From: Blastococcus sp. TF02-09
Lineage (GTDB): Bacteria; Actinomycetota; Actinomycetes; Mycobacteriales; Geodermatophilaceae
Direction of reading: 5' to 3'
Assembly: GCF_003319105.1 (NCBI RefSeq)
Contig: NZ_QOHH01000007.1
Coordinates: 180,204-244,203, forward strand
Length of the DNA stretch: 64,000 nt
The notes beneath the pieces were generated by a model. That model did not search any database, was not told the DNA's origin, and saw only the letters and a list, made by a program, of their open reading frames with translations. Positions within the stretch are counted from its first letter, which is position 1. Each line of letters starts with the position of its first letter. A program made the translations under genes and the position numbers. Positions 27,771-37,262 of the stretch are shown here, piece by piece.

Positions 27771-28594
27771 CCCTCGCCCCGGCGCCAGCGGAACGTGCGC
27801 ATGCACACCATGACGCCGATGATCACCCATGCGGCCAGCACCAGGGCGGTCCGGCCGTGCTCCCATCCGCCGGCCACCTCGAACGCCCCGGCCTCCTCGG
27901 GCAGGAACGCCGACCGCATGCCCTGCGTGAGCCACTTCAGCGGGAACAGCGCCGCCGCCTGCTGCATCCAGCCGGGCAGCTCCAGGAAGCCGAAGAAGAC
28001 GCCCGAGAAGAACTGCAGCACGATCGCCAGCGCCGAGATGGCGGTGGTCGTCGCGGTGGCGCTGCCGGGGAGCGCCGAGGCGGCGATGCCCAGGACGGTG
28101 CCGGCCAGCGCACCGAGGGCGGCCACCCACAGGAACGTGGCCCAGTGGGCCAGGTCGGCCGGCAACGGCACGTCGTAGCCGTAGCGGGCCACCGGCAGGA
28201 GCAGCGCCAGCTGCGCCGCGGCGGTCACCAGGACCTGCCCGGCCTTGCCGGCGAAGTAGGCGACCGGCGGGGTGCCGAGCAGCTGCAGCCGCTCCAGCTG
28301 CCCGCTCTCCCGCTCCCCCGCGATCGCCGTCCCGACCGCCTGGAAGCTGGTCAGCATGATGCCGGTCGCCGCGATGCCGGCCAGGAAGTACTGGGCGAAC
28401 GGGATGCCGCCGGGCCGCTCGTCGGCGCCCAGGACCGACGCGAAGATCACCAGCATCACCGGCGGATAGGCGAAGGAGAACACCACCTGCTGCCGCTCGC
28501 GGAAGAACAGCCGCAGCTCCAGGCCCACGCGGGAGAGGCCGATCCGGGCGGCGGACGGGGGTGCCGGCCGGGCGGACGTCGGGACGGCGGTCAT
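27767..28594 (-). CDS. ABC-2 type transporter permease
   Basis: A 275-residue membrane protein with six hydrophobic segments, typical of ABC-2 exporters for drugs, lipids or polyketides. The region LEDELRLFFRERQQ-like start (here VGLELRLFFRERQQVVFSF) precedes the first helix. Conserved features include GERESGQLERLQLLGTPP near residue 95 and FFSGVFFGFLELPGWMQQ near 200. It is coupled by ATGA overlaps to the ATPase upstream and the kinase downstream. One permease suggests a homodimer with two ATPase copies. Confidence 0.9.
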   Translation of the reverse strand: MTAVPTSARPAPPSAARIGLSRVGLELRLFFRERQQVVFSFAYPPVMLVIFASVLGADERPGGIPFAQYFLAGIAATGIMLTSFQAVGTAIAGERESGQLERLQLLGTPPVAYFAGKAGQVLVTAAAQLALLLPVARYGYDVPLPADLAHWATFLWVAALGALAGTVLGIAASALPGSATATTTAISALAIVLQFFSGVFFGFLELPGWMQQAAALFPLKWLTQGMRSAFLPEEAGAFEVAGGWEHGRTALVLAAWVIIGVMVCMRTFRWRRGEG

Positions 28595-29499
28595 CGGAGG
28601 TCTCCGTCGGCAGCAGTGGGGACGGCGCCGACGAGCCGGAGGTAGACGTCCTCGAGCCCGGGGCGGGTGACGGTCAGGCCGGGCACCTCGGCGTGCACGG
28701 CGAGCAGGTCGCGCAGCACCGCTCCGGGCTCCTCGGTGCGCACCCGCCGGCGCGCACCGTCCTCCAGCCAGCTCACCGTCGACTGCCGGCGCAGGGCGGC
28801 ACCCAGCTCGTCGGGCGGCGCCACGTCGGCCAGCCGGCCCCCGGCGAGAACCCCGACCCGGTCGGCGAGCTCGGCGGCCTCGTCGAGGTAGTGGGTGGTG
28901 AGCAGGATCGTCGTCCCGTCCGACCGCAGCTCCCGGATCAGCTCCCAGAACCGGCGGCGGGCGACCGGGTCCATGCCGGTGGTCGGCTCGTCCAGGACGA
29001 GCAGCTCCGGCCGGCCCTGGACACCGAGGGCGACGGCGAGCCGACGACGCTGGCCGCCGGAGAGCCGCTCCACCCGCACGCCGGCCGACTCCTCCAGGCC
29101 GACCGCGGACAGCAGCTCGGCGGTCGACCGGCTGGTCGCGTGGTACCCGGCGAAGTGGTCGAGGGTCTCGCGCACCGACAGCGCCGCCCCGCCGCCCTCG
29201 CCCTGGGCCACCACGCCGATCCGGTCGCGCCAGCCGCGCCCCGCGACCGCCGGGTCCTCCCCCAGCACGACGACGTCCCCACCGTCGCGCGGCCGCACGC
29301 CCTCGAGGATCTCGATGGTCGTGGTCTTCCCGGCGCCGTTGGGCCCCAGCAGCGCGAAGCACTCACCCCGCCGCACGTCCAGGTCCAGCCCGGCGAGAAC
29401 CGGGCGGCCGCCGTACCGCTTGGTCAGGCCGCGCACGGTCACCGCGGCGGAGGTGGTTCCGCTGCCCACGGGGAGCGGGGCGAGCTCTGTGGTCGTCAT
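28591..29499 (-). CDS. ABC transporter ATP-binding protein
   Basis: A 302-residue ATPase of the drug/antibiotic export (DrrA-like) group. Walker A is GPNGAGKTTTIE near residue 51, the Q-loop VVAQGEGGG near 93, the signature LSGGQRRRLAVAL near 145, Walker B LLVLDEPTTGMDP near 165 and the switch His in LLTTHYLDEA near 197. The ~80-residue C-terminal extension (DELGAALRR to YLRLVG) is usual for DrrA-type proteins. It is the first gene of the coupled exporter/two-component unit. Confidence 0.93.
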   Translation of the reverse strand: MTTTELAPLPVGSGTTSAAVTVRGLTKRYGGRPVLAGLDLDVRRGECFALLGPNGAGKTTTIEILEGVRPRDGGDVVVLGEDPAVAGRGWRDRIGVVAQGEGGGAALSVRETLDHFAGYHATSRSTAELLSAVGLEESAGVRVERLSGGQRRRLAVALGVQGRPELLVLDEPTTGMDPVARRRFWELIRELRSDGTTILLTTHYLDEAAELADRVGVLAGGRLADVAPPDELGAALRRQSTVSWLEDGARRRVRTEEPGAVLRDLLAVHAEVPGLTVTRPGLEDVYLRLVGAVPTAADGDLR

Positions 29500-29649
29500 G
29501 CACCGAGCCTGTCCGCGCGCTGCGCCGCCCGGGACCGTCGAGGCGCTGGTCCGCCGTCCACCGACCGGTGGACGGCGGCGTCTCACGACGAGACCGGCCG
29601 ACCCCGCGCACGTGGCTAGGTTCGGGCGTCCGCCACCTGGGAGGCAGCC

Positions 29650-30699
29650 ATGAAGGCACTCGTGTACCACGGTCCGGGGAGCAAGGCATGGGAGGACGTG
29701 CCCGACCCGGGGATTCAGGACCCGACGGACGCCGTCGCGCGCATCGACACCACCACGATCTGCGGCACCGACCTGCACATCCTCCACGGCGACGTCCCCA
29801 CCGTGGACGAGGGCCGCATCCTCGGGCACGAGGCCGTGGGCACGGTCACCGAGATCGGCTCCGCGGTGACCGGCTTCGCCGTCGGTGACCGCGTCCTGGT
29901 CCCGGCGATCAACCGCTGCGGGCGGTGCGCCTACTGCCAGCGCGGCATGCCGTCGCACTGCCAGACGCTGGGGGGCATCGGCTGGGTGCTGGGTCACCTG
30001 ATCGACGGGACCCAGGCCGAGTTCACCCGCATCCCGTACGCCGACACCTCGCTGTACGCCGTCCCGGAGGGCGTCAGCAACCAGCAGGCGGTCTTCCTCG
30101 CCGACTCGCTGCCCACCGGCTACGAGGTCGGCGTGCTCGCCGGTGGCGTCCGGCCCGGGAACACCGTCGCCGTCGTCGGTGCCGGCGCCGTCGGGCTGGG
30201 CGCGATCATGACGACGGGGCTCTGGGGCGCCTCCGAGGTCATCGCGATCGACTCCGACAAGTTCCGGCTGGAGACCGCGCGCGAATTCGGTGCGACCGAC
30301 ACCGTCGAGGCCGGTCCGGACACCGTCGCCGAGGTGCTGGCACACACCGACGGGCTCGGCGTCGACGTCTCGATCGAGGCGGTCGGCTACCCCGAGACCC
30401 TGCAGACGGCGGCGCGGCTCGTCCGGCCCGGCGGCACGATCGCCAACATCGGCGTGCACGGAGTGCCGGTCGAGCTGCCGCTGCAGGACATGTGGATCCA
30501 GAACGTCACCCTGACCATGGGCCTGGTCGACACCGTCTCCATCCCCACGCTCCTCACGATGGTCGCCTCCGGGCGCCTGCCCTCGGAGAAGATGGGGACG
30601 CACTCGTTCGGCCTGGACCAGGTGGAGGAGGCGTACGAGGTCTTCGGCCACGCCGCCGACAACTCCGCGCTGAAGATGGTGATCGACCGGGCGGGATGA
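29650..30699 (+). CDS. Zinc-dependent alcohol dehydrogenase (MDR family)
   Basis: A 349-residue medium-chain dehydrogenase. Catalytic zinc ligands are Cys in TTICGTDLHI near 38 and His-Glu in GHEAVGTV near 59. Four structural-zinc cysteines lie in the segment CGRCAYCQRGMPSHC near 90-104, where a GxGxxG motif VVGAGAVGLGAIM near 173 binds NAD(P). The isopropanol/butanediol dehydrogenase-like branch fits best, but the substrate is open. A TAGGTT -10-like sequence lies near 29615. Its TGA overlaps a possible ATG of the next repair gene. Confidence 0.92.
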   Translation: MKALVYHGPGSKAWEDVPDPGIQDPTDAVARIDTTTICGTDLHILHGDVPTVDEGRILGHEAVGTVTEIGSAVTGFAVGDRVLVPAINRCGRCAYCQRGMPSHCQTLGGIGWVLGHLIDGTQAEFTRIPYADTSLYAVPEGVSNQQAVFLADSLPTGYEVGVLAGGVRPGNTVAVVGAGAVGLGAIMTTGLWGASEVIAIDSDKFRLETAREFGATDTVEAGPDTVAEVLAHTDGLGVDVSIEAVGYPETLQTAARLVRPGGTIANIGVHGVPVELPLQDMWIQNVTLTMGLVDTVSIPTLLTMVASGRLPSEKMGTHSFGLDQVEEAYEVFGHAADNSALKMVIDRAG

Positions 30700-30752
30700 G
30701 CCCCGTCGCAGCGACGTCCGGAAACCGCCAGTCCGGGGTCCGGCCGGGTGTC

Positions 30753-32255
30753 ATGCTCGACGGCGTGACCGAGGCCCTGGACCACGAGCGCTGCTACCGC
30801 GCCGTCGCCGGCCGGGACGCGCGCTTCGACGGCTGGTTCTTCACCGCGGTGCACACGACCGGCATCTACTGCCGTCCGTCGTGCCCGGCGCGCACCCCGC
30901 TGGCGCGCAACGTCAGCTTCTTCACCACCGCCGCCGCGGCCCAGGGGGCCGGCTTCCGCGCCTGCCGGCGCTGCCGCCCCGACGCCGTGCCCGGGTCGCC
31001 CGAGTGGGACGTCCGCGCCGACGTCGTCGCGCGGGCCATGCGGCTGATCGCCGACGGCGAGGTGGAGCGGTCCGGCGTCCCCGGGCTGGCGGCGCGGCTC
31101 GGCTACTCCGAGCGGCAGCTGCACCGGCTGCTGGTCGGGGAGCTCGGTGTGGGACCGCTCGCGCTGGCCCGCGCGCAGCGTGCGCAGACCGCCCGCGTGC
31201 TCGTCGAGACCACCGAGCTGCCGATGGCCGACGTCGCCTTCGCCGCCGGGTTCGCCAGCATCCGGCAGTTCAACGACACCGTCCGCGAGGTGTTCGCCTG
31301 CACGCCCACGGCGCTGCGGAGCACCCGCCGGGGGGCCGACGGCGGAGCCCCCGGCTGGCTCACCCTCCGGCTGGCCGCCCGCGCCCCGTACGACGCCGCC
31401 GAGGTGCTCCTGTTCCTCGGCGCGCACGCGGTGCCCGGCCTGGAGGAGTGGGACGGGACGACGTTCTCCCGCGTCCTGGACCTGCCGCGCGGTCCCGCCG
31501 TCGTCCGGCTCTCCCCCGCCCCGGACGGCGGTGCCGCCGTGACCGCGCGCCTACGGCTGTCCGCGCTGCGCGACCTGGGCGCGGCCGTGACCCGCTGCCG
31601 CCGGCTGCTCGACCTGGACGCCGACCCGGCCGCGGTCGACGAGCTGCTCGGCGCCGACCCGGCGCTGGCCCCGCTCGTGGCCGCCGCGCCGGGGCGCCGG
31701 GTGCCGGCCTCCCCGGACGCCGCCGAGCTGGCGATCCGGGCGGTGCTGGGTCAGCAGGTCTCGGTCGCCGGCGCGCGGACCCTCACCGCACGGCTGCTGA
31801 CCGCGGGCCCGCCGCTGGCCGAACCGGTCGGGTCGCTGACCCACGCCTTCCCGCGGCCCACCGCGCTGGCCGACGCCGACCTGTCCGCGGTCGGCCTGAC
31901 CGGCGCCCGGCGGCGGACCGTCCACGCGCTGGCCGCCGCACTGGCGGACGGCGACATCGCGCTCGACCCCGGTGCCGATCGGGAGGAGGCCGGCCGCGCG
32001 CTGCTCGCCGTCCCCGGGATCGGCCCGTGGACCGCCGCCCTCGTCGCCATGCGCGGCCTGGCCGACCCCGATGTGTGGCTGCCCGGTGACCTCGCGCTGC
32101 GACGCTCCCTGACCGCCCTCGGCAGCACCGACGACGAGGCGGCGACCCGCTGGCGCCCGTGGCGTTCCTACGCGGTGATGCACCTGTGGGCGCTAGCCGT
32201 GCCGTCCCTCTTTACCCGACCCACCCCGCCGATCTCCCTCCCGAGGAGCGCCTGA
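30753..32255 (+). CDS. alkA: Ada-AlkA fusion: AraC-type regulator and DNA-3-methyladenine glycosylase II
   Basis: A ~500-residue three-part protein of the adaptive response. The N-terminal Ada zinc domain takes methyl groups from phosphotriesters; its four Cys ligands are in GIYCRPSC near residue 39 and CRRCRP near 72. An AraC helix-turn-helix follows at about 95-180. The AlkA glycosylase with helix-hairpin-helix LLAVPGIGPWTAALVAMR near 420 and catalytic Asp in WLPGDLALRR excises alkylated bases. The start is uncertain: ATG 30753 is chosen close to the conserved part, while an ATG at 30696 would overlap the dehydrogenase stop. It overlaps ogt by one base, so damage would activate its own operon. 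Confidence 0.92.
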   Translation: MLDGVTEALDHERCYRAVAGRDARFDGWFFTAVHTTGIYCRPSCPARTPLARNVSFFTTAAAAQGAGFRACRRCRPDAVPGSPEWDVRADVVARAMRLIADGEVERSGVPGLAARLGYSERQLHRLLVGELGVGPLALARAQRAQTARVLVETTELPMADVAFAAGFASIRQFNDTVREVFACTPTALRSTRRGADGGAPGWLTLRLAARAPYDAAEVLLFLGAHAVPGLEEWDGTTFSRVLDLPRGPAVVRLSPAPDGGAAVTARLRLSALRDLGAAVTRCRRLLDLDADPAAVDELLGADPALAPLVAAAPGRRVPASPDAAELAIRAVLGQQVSVAGARTLTARLLTAGPPLAEPVGSLTHAFPRPTALADADLSAVGLTGARRRTVHALAAALADGDIALDPGADREEAGRALLAVPGIGPWTAALVAMRGLADPDVWLPGDLALRRSLTALGSTDDEAATRWRPWRSYAVMHLWALAVPSLFTRPTPPISLPRSA

Positions 32256-32788
32256 TGACCACCACTGCGCGGCACGCGACCGTTGCCACGCCTCCGGGGC
32301 CGTTCACGGTCGTCGTCACGCAGGACGCCGACGGACGCGACACCGTCCTCGCGTCCGGCTGGACCGACGACGTCTCCGTGCTCCTGCCGGTGATCCACCG
32401 CTCGCTGCGCCCCGCATGGGTCGAGAGCGCCGACCGGCTGCCGGTCCTGGGAGCCGTCGAGGAGTTCTTCGCCGGCGACCTGGGCGCGATCGACGACGTG
32501 GTCGTGCGGCAGCGTTCCGGCCCGTTCCTCGAAGACGCCTGGGAGGTGCTGCGCACCGTCCCCGCCGGGCAGCCGGACACCTATGCCGCCTTCGCGGCCC
32601 GCTGCGGCCGGCCCGCTGCCGTGCGGGCGGCGGCGAACGCCTGCGCCCGCAACGCCGCGGCGCTCTTCGTCCCCTGCCACCGGGTGCTCGGCTCCGACGG
32701 CGGGCTGGGCGGCTTCCGCTGGGGGACGGCGGTCAAGCGCCGGCTGCTCGACCACGAGGCACGGCACGCACCGGTCGCCGTGGGCTGA
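32255..32788 (+). CDS. ogt: Methylated-DNA-[protein]-cysteine S-methyltransferase
   Basis: A 177-residue suicide repair protein that moves O6-alkyl groups from guanine to its own cysteine. The active-site motif is VPCHRVLGSDG near residue 139, followed by GGFRWG. The DNA-binding winged helix contains PDTYAAFAARCGRPAAVRAAANACARN, where the final segment replaces the more common NP. A GAGGAG ribosome site precedes the ATG, which overlaps the alkA stop (TGATG). Together with the Ada-AlkA fusion it covers base, phosphotriester and O6 damage. Confidence 0.95.
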   Translation: MTTTARHATVATPPGPFTVVVTQDADGRDTVLASGWTDDVSVLLPVIHRSLRPAWVESADRLPVLGAVEEFFAGDLGAIDDVVVRQRSGPFLEDAWEVLRTVPAGQPDTYAAFAARCGRPAAVRAAANACARNAAALFVPCHRVLGSDGGLGGFRWGTAVKRRLLDHEARHAPVAVG

Positions 32789-32829
32789 TCTCCCCCGAAC
32801 TGTCGGACCCTTCGGGCAGCGTGTCGGAC

Positions 32830-33954
32830 ATGGACGCCGCTTCCCTGCTCCTCGGGCTCCTCCTGGGTGCGCTGCTGGCCACCGCCGCCACCCTCGGCGT
32901 AGTTGCCCTGCTCGCCCGCCGCCGGCCCACCGACACCGGCCTGGAGCCGGTGCACGAGTCCCTCGACCACCTGCACCGGCTGCTCGCCGGGATGGAGCGG
33001 GCCCGCGCCACCGCCCACGGCGAGCTGCGCGAGCAGATGGGCACGGTGGGCCAGAGCTCGGCCCAGCTCAAGCAGGAGACCGCCGCCCTGGTGACGGCGC
33101 TGCGCACTCCGCACGTGCGCGGCCGGTGGGGCGAGGTGCAGCTGCGCCGGGTGGTCGAGGTGGCCGGCCTGCTCGAGCACTGCGACTTCGTCGAGCAGCC
33201 GTCGGGCACCAATGACGAGGGCGCCGGCGTCCGGCCCGACCTCGTCGTCACCCTCTCCGACGGCCGGCAGGTGGTGGTCGACGCGAAGGTGCCCTTCACC
33301 GGCTACATCGAAGCGGTCCAGGCCACCGACCAGGGCGTGCGCGACCACCGGGTCGCCGCCCACGCCCGGCAACTGCGCACTCACATGGACCAGCTGGCCG
33401 CCCGGCGCTACCCGACCGCCTTCCGCCCGGCTACTCCCTTCACCGTGCTGTTCGTCCCCTCCGACGGGTTCCTCGTCACCGCGCTGGAGGCCGAGCCCGG
33501 GCTGCTGGAGTACGGCTTCTCCCGCGATGTCGTCCTGGCCACGCCCAGCACGCTGCTCGCCCTGCTGCGCACGGTGGCCTACTCCTGGCGGCAGGAGCGG
33601 CTGGCCCGCGACGCCGACCAGGTGCTGGAGGTGGGACGCCGGCTGCACGCCCGGCTGAGCACGCTGTCCGGGCACCTCACCCGGCTGGGCTCGGCCCTGG
33701 GCACCACGATGACCCGGTTCAACGAGACGGTCGGCTCCTACGAGCGATCGGTGCTCACCGCGGCCCGGCGCTTCGACGACCTGGGCATCGCCGAGCAGCC
33801 GGTGCCGACGCCGGAACCGGTCGAGGCCACGGTGCGCACCCTGCGCCCCGCGGAGCCGGCCGCGGGCACCGACGCGGTGGTCCTCGACGGCGAGGACCGG
33901 TTCGAGGCCGGCCGCCGCTTCGAGGACGAGGGGCGGGACGGCACCCGCGGCTGA
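32830..33954 (+). CDS. rmuC: DNA recombination protein RmuC
   Basis: A 374-residue protein with an N-terminal membrane helix (LLLGLLLGALLATAATLGVVALLA), a coiled-coil to about residue 90, and the nuclease-like RmuC core. Core motifs are GRWGEVQLRRVVEVAGLLEH near 97, RPDLVVTLSDGRQVVVDAKVPF near 137 with the D...DxK pattern of restriction-type nucleases, and FTVLFVPSDGFL near 205. RmuC limits inversions at short inverted repeats. An in-frame GTG at 32821 is an alternative start; neither has a good ribosome site. It lies 41 bp after ogt, probably in the same repair unit. Confidence 0.92.
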   Translation: MDAASLLLGLLLGALLATAATLGVVALLARRRPTDTGLEPVHESLDHLHRLLAGMERARATAHGELREQMGTVGQSSAQLKQETAALVTALRTPHVRGRWGEVQLRRVVEVAGLLEHCDFVEQPSGTNDEGAGVRPDLVVTLSDGRQVVVDAKVPFTGYIEAVQATDQGVRDHRVAAHARQLRTHMDQLAARRYPTAFRPATPFTVLFVPSDGFLVTALEAEPGLLEYGFSRDVVLATPSTLLALLRTVAYSWRQERLARDADQVLEVGRRLHARLSTLSGHLTRLGSALGTTMTRFNETVGSYERSVLTAARRFDDLGIAEQPVPTPEPVEATVRTLRPAEPAAGTDAVVLDGEDRFEAGRRFEDEGRDGTRG

Positions 33955-34172
33955 CCCCACGGCGGGTGACGGCACCCCCGGCGACGGCTCCGGAGCCGTG
34001 TCACCGGAGTCCGTGCTGACCCGCTCGTCCCACCACTCACGCCACGTCGCCGGATCGACACGGTTGGCGGCCGATTCGGGCCCGTCTTCCGCCGTACCGG
34101 CGCCTCCACTCGTTACCGTGACCAGCCAGGGACGGCCGCCCGGGCCGGACCGCGCTGGAACGGAGGTGCGCC

Positions 34173-34883
34173 ATGGCCACGGCGAGTACGGCCGACTCCT
34201 GGCGGCACGGCGGGGGCTCCCCCGACCGCTCGTTCCGCGGGTCGCGCACGCCCCGGGAGGATCGCCCCATGGACCCCGACCGCAGCGCTCGTCCGGGTCG
34301 CCCGCCGGTCCCGCCCCGCGGGCGCCCCGCCGACCGCCTCCGCTCCGACGTCGACCGCGGCCGTCCGGTTCCGCCCCGCCGCGACTCGCTGCGGCCCGAC
34401 CGCGGGCACCCCGACGATGTGCGGCAGCCCGGCGCCCGCCCGGCCGGCGCTCGTCCGGTCGACGGACGACCGGTCGACGGACGGCCCGCGTCAGCGCGCG
34501 CCCGCGCCGAGGCCGCACCCGTCACCGGCGGCGGCCGTCTCCGCGGCGCCGTCGCGGTGCTCGGCATGTTCCTGGTGACGCTCGTCGGCGCCGGGATCGA
34601 CTCCTTCGTGGGCGTCGGCCTGGGCGTGATCACCCTCGCCGCCCTGCTCTTGTCCACGACCGTGGCCATGCTCGTGGTGCGCCGACGCGACATGTTCTCC
34701 GTCGTCGCGGCGCCGCCCCTGGTGTTCATCGCCGTCGCCGCGCTCAACATCGCGCTGGCCCCCTCGGCCATGTTCACCCTGCCGACGATCGCCACCCTGC
34801 TGATCCGCGGCTTCCCCACGATGGCCATGGCGGCCGGTGTGGCCGTCGTGATCGCCGTCGGCCGGCTGATCACCCGCCGCTGA
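34173..34883 (+). CDS. DUF6542-like membrane protein
   Basis: A 236-residue protein with a ~120-residue N-terminal half that is Arg/Pro/Asp-rich and looks disordered, including short repeats GARPAGARP and VDGRPVDGRP. A compact membrane domain of four helices follows (about residues 130-152, 155-175, 182-205 and 208-230). This layout matches the actinobacterial DUF6542 proteins commonly encoded between rmuC-like and ispH genes. GGAGG lies five nucleotides before the ATG. Function is unknown; it converges with ispH. Confidence 0.75.
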   Translation: MATASTADSWRHGGGSPDRSFRGSRTPREDRPMDPDRSARPGRPPVPPRGRPADRLRSDVDRGRPVPPRRDSLRPDRGHPDDVRQPGARPAGARPVDGRPVDGRPASARARAEAAPVTGGGRLRGAVAVLGMFLVTLVGAGIDSFVGVGLGVITLAALLLSTTVAMLVVRRRDMFSVVAAPPLVFIAVAALNIALAPSAMFTLPTIATLLIRGFPTMAMAAGVAVVIAVGRLITRR

Positions 34884-34950
34884 CCCGCACTTCCGGCCCC
34901 TCCCGGGTCCCGCCCTGAGCGTACGAAGGGTGGGGAGGAGGGGTCCTCTT

Positions 34951-35919
34951 TCAGTCGCCGGCGTTCTGGGCCTTCTCGGCGCGGCGCAGCTCGTGGGGCA
35001 ACGCGAAGACCAGACGCTCCTCGGCGGCCTTCACCGTCTCCACGTCGGCGAATCCACGGGCGGCCAGCCAGTCCAGCACCTCGCTGACGAGGATCTCCGG
35101 CACCGACGCACCGCTGGTGACCCCCACCGTGCCCACGCCCTCGAGCCACGCCTCGTCGATCTCCGAGGCGAAGTCGACCAGGTAGGACGCGCGGGACCCG
35201 GCCTCGAGCGCCACCTCCACCAGGCGCACCGAGTTGGACGAGTTCGTGGAACCGACGACGAGCACGAGGTCGCACTCGGCGGCCATCTGCTTCACCGCCT
35301 GCTGCCGGTTCTGCGTGGCGTAGCAGATGTCGTCGCTGGGGGGGGACTGCAAGCCGGGGAAGCGGTTCTTCAGCTGGTCCACCGTCGCCAGCGTCTCGTC
35401 CACCGAGAGCGTGGTCTGCGACAGCCACACGACCTTCTCGGGGTCGCGGACCTGGACGTTCGCGACGTCCTCCGCGCCGTCGACCAGCTGGATGTGCGAC
35501 GGCGCCTCACCGGCGGTGCCCTCGACCTCCTCGTGACCGCGGTGGCCGATCAGCAGGATGTCGTAGTCGTCGCGGGCGAAGCGCTTGGCCTCCTGGTGCA
35601 CCTTGGTCACCAGCGGGCAGGTCGCGTCGATGGTGCGCAGCTGCCGGTCGGCCGCCTCCTGGTGCACCGCCGGCGAGACGCCGTGGGCGCTGAAGACGAC
35701 GACGGAGCCCTCGGGCACCTCGGTGGTCTCGTCGACGAAGATGGCGCCGCGCCGCTCGAGGGTGGCGACCACGTGCTTGTTGTGCACGATCTGCTTCCGG
35801 ACGTAGACCGGGGCGCCGTGGATCTCCAGGGCGCGCTCGACGGCGACCACCGCCCGGTCCACCCCGGCGCAGTAGCCCCGGGGATCGGCCAGCAGGACAC
35901 GTCCGCGCTGATCTGCCAT
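34951..35919 (-). CDS. ispH: 4-hydroxy-3-methylbut-2-enyl diphosphate reductase
   Basis: A 322-residue [4Fe-4S] enzyme for the last step of the non-mevalonate pathway, making isopentenyl and dimethylallyl diphosphate. The three cluster cysteines lie in DPRGYCAGV near residue 18, DATCPLV near 105 and [13 protein letters not shown] near 205. Substrate-binding motifs include HNKHVV near 46, [13 protein letters not shown] near 128, [14 protein letters not shown] near 232 and [10 protein letters not shown] near 272. It provides precursors for carotenoids and menaquinone. It is divergent from the lipid-droplet-associated gene, as in mycobacteria. Confidence 0.97.
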   Translation of the reverse strand: MADQRGRVLLADPRGYCAGVDRAVVAVERALEIHGAPVYVRKQIVHNKHVVATLERRGAIFVDETTEVPEGSVVVFSAHGVSPAVHQEAADRQLRTIDATCPLVTKVHQEAKRFARDDYDILLIGHRGHEEVEGTAGEAPSHIQLVDGAEDVANVQVRDPEKVVWLSQTTLSVDETLATVDQLKNRFPGLQSPPSDDICYATQNRQQAVKQMAAECDLVLVVGSTNSSNSVRLVEVALEAGSRASYLVDFASEIDEAWLEGVGTVGVTSGASVPEILVSEVLDWLAARGFADVETVKAAEERLVFALPHELRRAEKAQNAGD

Positions 35920-36044
35920 GCACCCAGCGTACGTGGGCGAGGACGCCCGCCCGGGACGGTGAGCGTGGCCCGGAACACCATCCGAACGGGGACGAGAGCC
36001 GGGGTCGGGGTGTCGGGGCGTGATCCGTGGGGCAAGGTGGGCCC

Positions 36045-37118
36045 ATGTCCCGTGAGATCCCTGAGGTTGTCCGCGCTGCTGCCGGCCTGGCCGCGACCGT
36101 CGTCGACGAGGCCCGCAGGCTGCCCGAGACGCTTCCCGGCCTGCCGGTGCGGCTCATCGGCCTGGCCATGCAGCACGCGATGAAGGTGCAGCAGCAGTAC
36201 GCCGGACTCGTCGCCCGCGGTGACGAGCTGTTCACCGGGATCCGCGGCAACGCCGAGCCCGGGCTCGCCACCTTCGACGACGACGACGAGGCCGCGCCCG
36301 CCGAGGGCTTCCGTGGCTCGGCCTTCGACCGCGCGGACGTCGTCCCGGACGAGGTCCCCGACCGCGTGGGCGCCCAGACCACGATCGAGGAGTCCCTCGA
36401 GGACGCGCCGGCCACCGAGGAGATCCTCGAGGAACTGGCCATCGACGAGGCCATCGAGACCGCTCCCACGCTCGAGGAGACCGATCCCACCGCCCTGGCC
36501 GACCCCCCGGCGGCGGAGCTCACCGAGCCCGAGGACACCGCCGTCGAGCTCCCGGTCGCGGGTGCGGCCGTCATCGAGGACATCCCCACCGCCGTGGACG
36601 TGCTGGACGCCGACGGCAGCGACGTCACCACGGTCGAGGCGGCCGTCACCGACGAGGGCATCGCCGCCCCGGTGCCCGCCGACAATGCCGCCGACGACGG
36701 CACCGACGTCGCCCGGGGCGACGGGCCCATCGCCGTCGAGGTGGGTGTGGACGACACCGTCGCCGACGCCGACGCCGCCATCGCGGCGGGTGCGGCCGTG
36801 GACGCGGCCGGTGCGGGCTCGGTGGAGTCGGCCGACACCGCCGCCACCGACAGCACCTCGACCGACAGCACCGCGACCGACAGCACCTCGACCAGCAGCG
36901 CGCCGGCCGAGGCCCCGATCGCGGGCTACGACAGCTTCTCCATCGCCCAGCTGCGCGGCCGGCTCCGCGGCTATGCGCTCTCCACCGTGGCCGACCTGGT
37001 CGCCTACGAGGAGGCGAACCAGGCCCGCGAGCCCTACCTCCGGATGCTGCGCAACCGGCTGGAGAAGCTCGAGGAGCAGGCGGTCGAGGCCAGCCCGCTG
37101 GCGCCGCGCGGCGTGTGA
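36045..37118 (+). CDS. Lipid-droplet-associated-protein family member with acidic low-complexity middle
   Basis: A 357-residue protein matching the actinobacterial family encoded beside ispH and xseA (Rv1109c position). Residues 1-70 are the conserved amphipathic part ([40 protein letters not shown]). Residues ~70-290 are a long acidic Ala/Asp/Glu/Thr stretch ending in DSTST repeats. The last 50 residues form a helical domain ([18 protein letters not shown], then [17 protein letters not shown]) like a helix-extension-helix nucleic-acid or subunit-binding module. The middle is longer than I expect for the family. AAGGTGG precedes the ATG, which is preferred to the GTG at 36027. Confidence 0.7.
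   Translation: MSREIPEVVRAAAGLAATVVDEARRLPETLPGLPVRLIGLAMQHAMKVQQQYAGLVARGDELFTGIRGNAEPGLATFDDDDEAAPAEGFRGSAFDRADVVPDEVPDRVGAQTTIEESLEDAPATEEILEELAIDEAIETAPTLEETDPTALADPPAAELTEPEDTAVELPVAGAAVIEDIPTAVDVLDADGSDVTTVEAAVTDEGIAAPVPADNAADDGTDVARGDGPIAVEVGVDDTVADADAAIAAGAAVDAAGAGSVESADTAATDSTSTDSTATDSTSTSSAPAEAPIAGYDSFSIAQLRGRLRGYALSTVADLVAYEEANQAREPYLRMLRNRLEKLEEQAVEASPLAPRGV
36846..36890 (+). repeat. Three 15-bp tandem repeats encoding TDSTS/A
   Basis: Three near-identical units of ACCGACAGCACCTCG lie in the lipid-droplet-family gene, with one base changed in the second. A decayed fourth unit follows. Such tracts can change copy number in frame. Confidence 0.8.
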
Positions 37119-37146
37119 ACCCACCCGGCGCCCGGCGCCGGGAGAA

Positions 37147-37191
37147 AACCCGAGAGGCCCAGGACCATGTCGGTCCTGGGCCTCTCGGGTT
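37147..37191. terminator. Perfect 20-bp stem terminator before xseA
   Basis: Left arm 37147-37166 and right arm 37172-37191 pair at all 20 positions around the loop ATGTC. Flanking AA and TT are short, so there is no real T-run, as is common for actinobacterial hairpin terminators. It separates the lipid-droplet gene from xseA. Confidence 0.85.
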
Positions 37192-37262
37192 CACCGGTCC
37201 GCCGACCCGCAGTGTCGGGCGGTGCGGCGAGGCTCCGGTGCCGTCCGTGACAGGCTGGCGGA

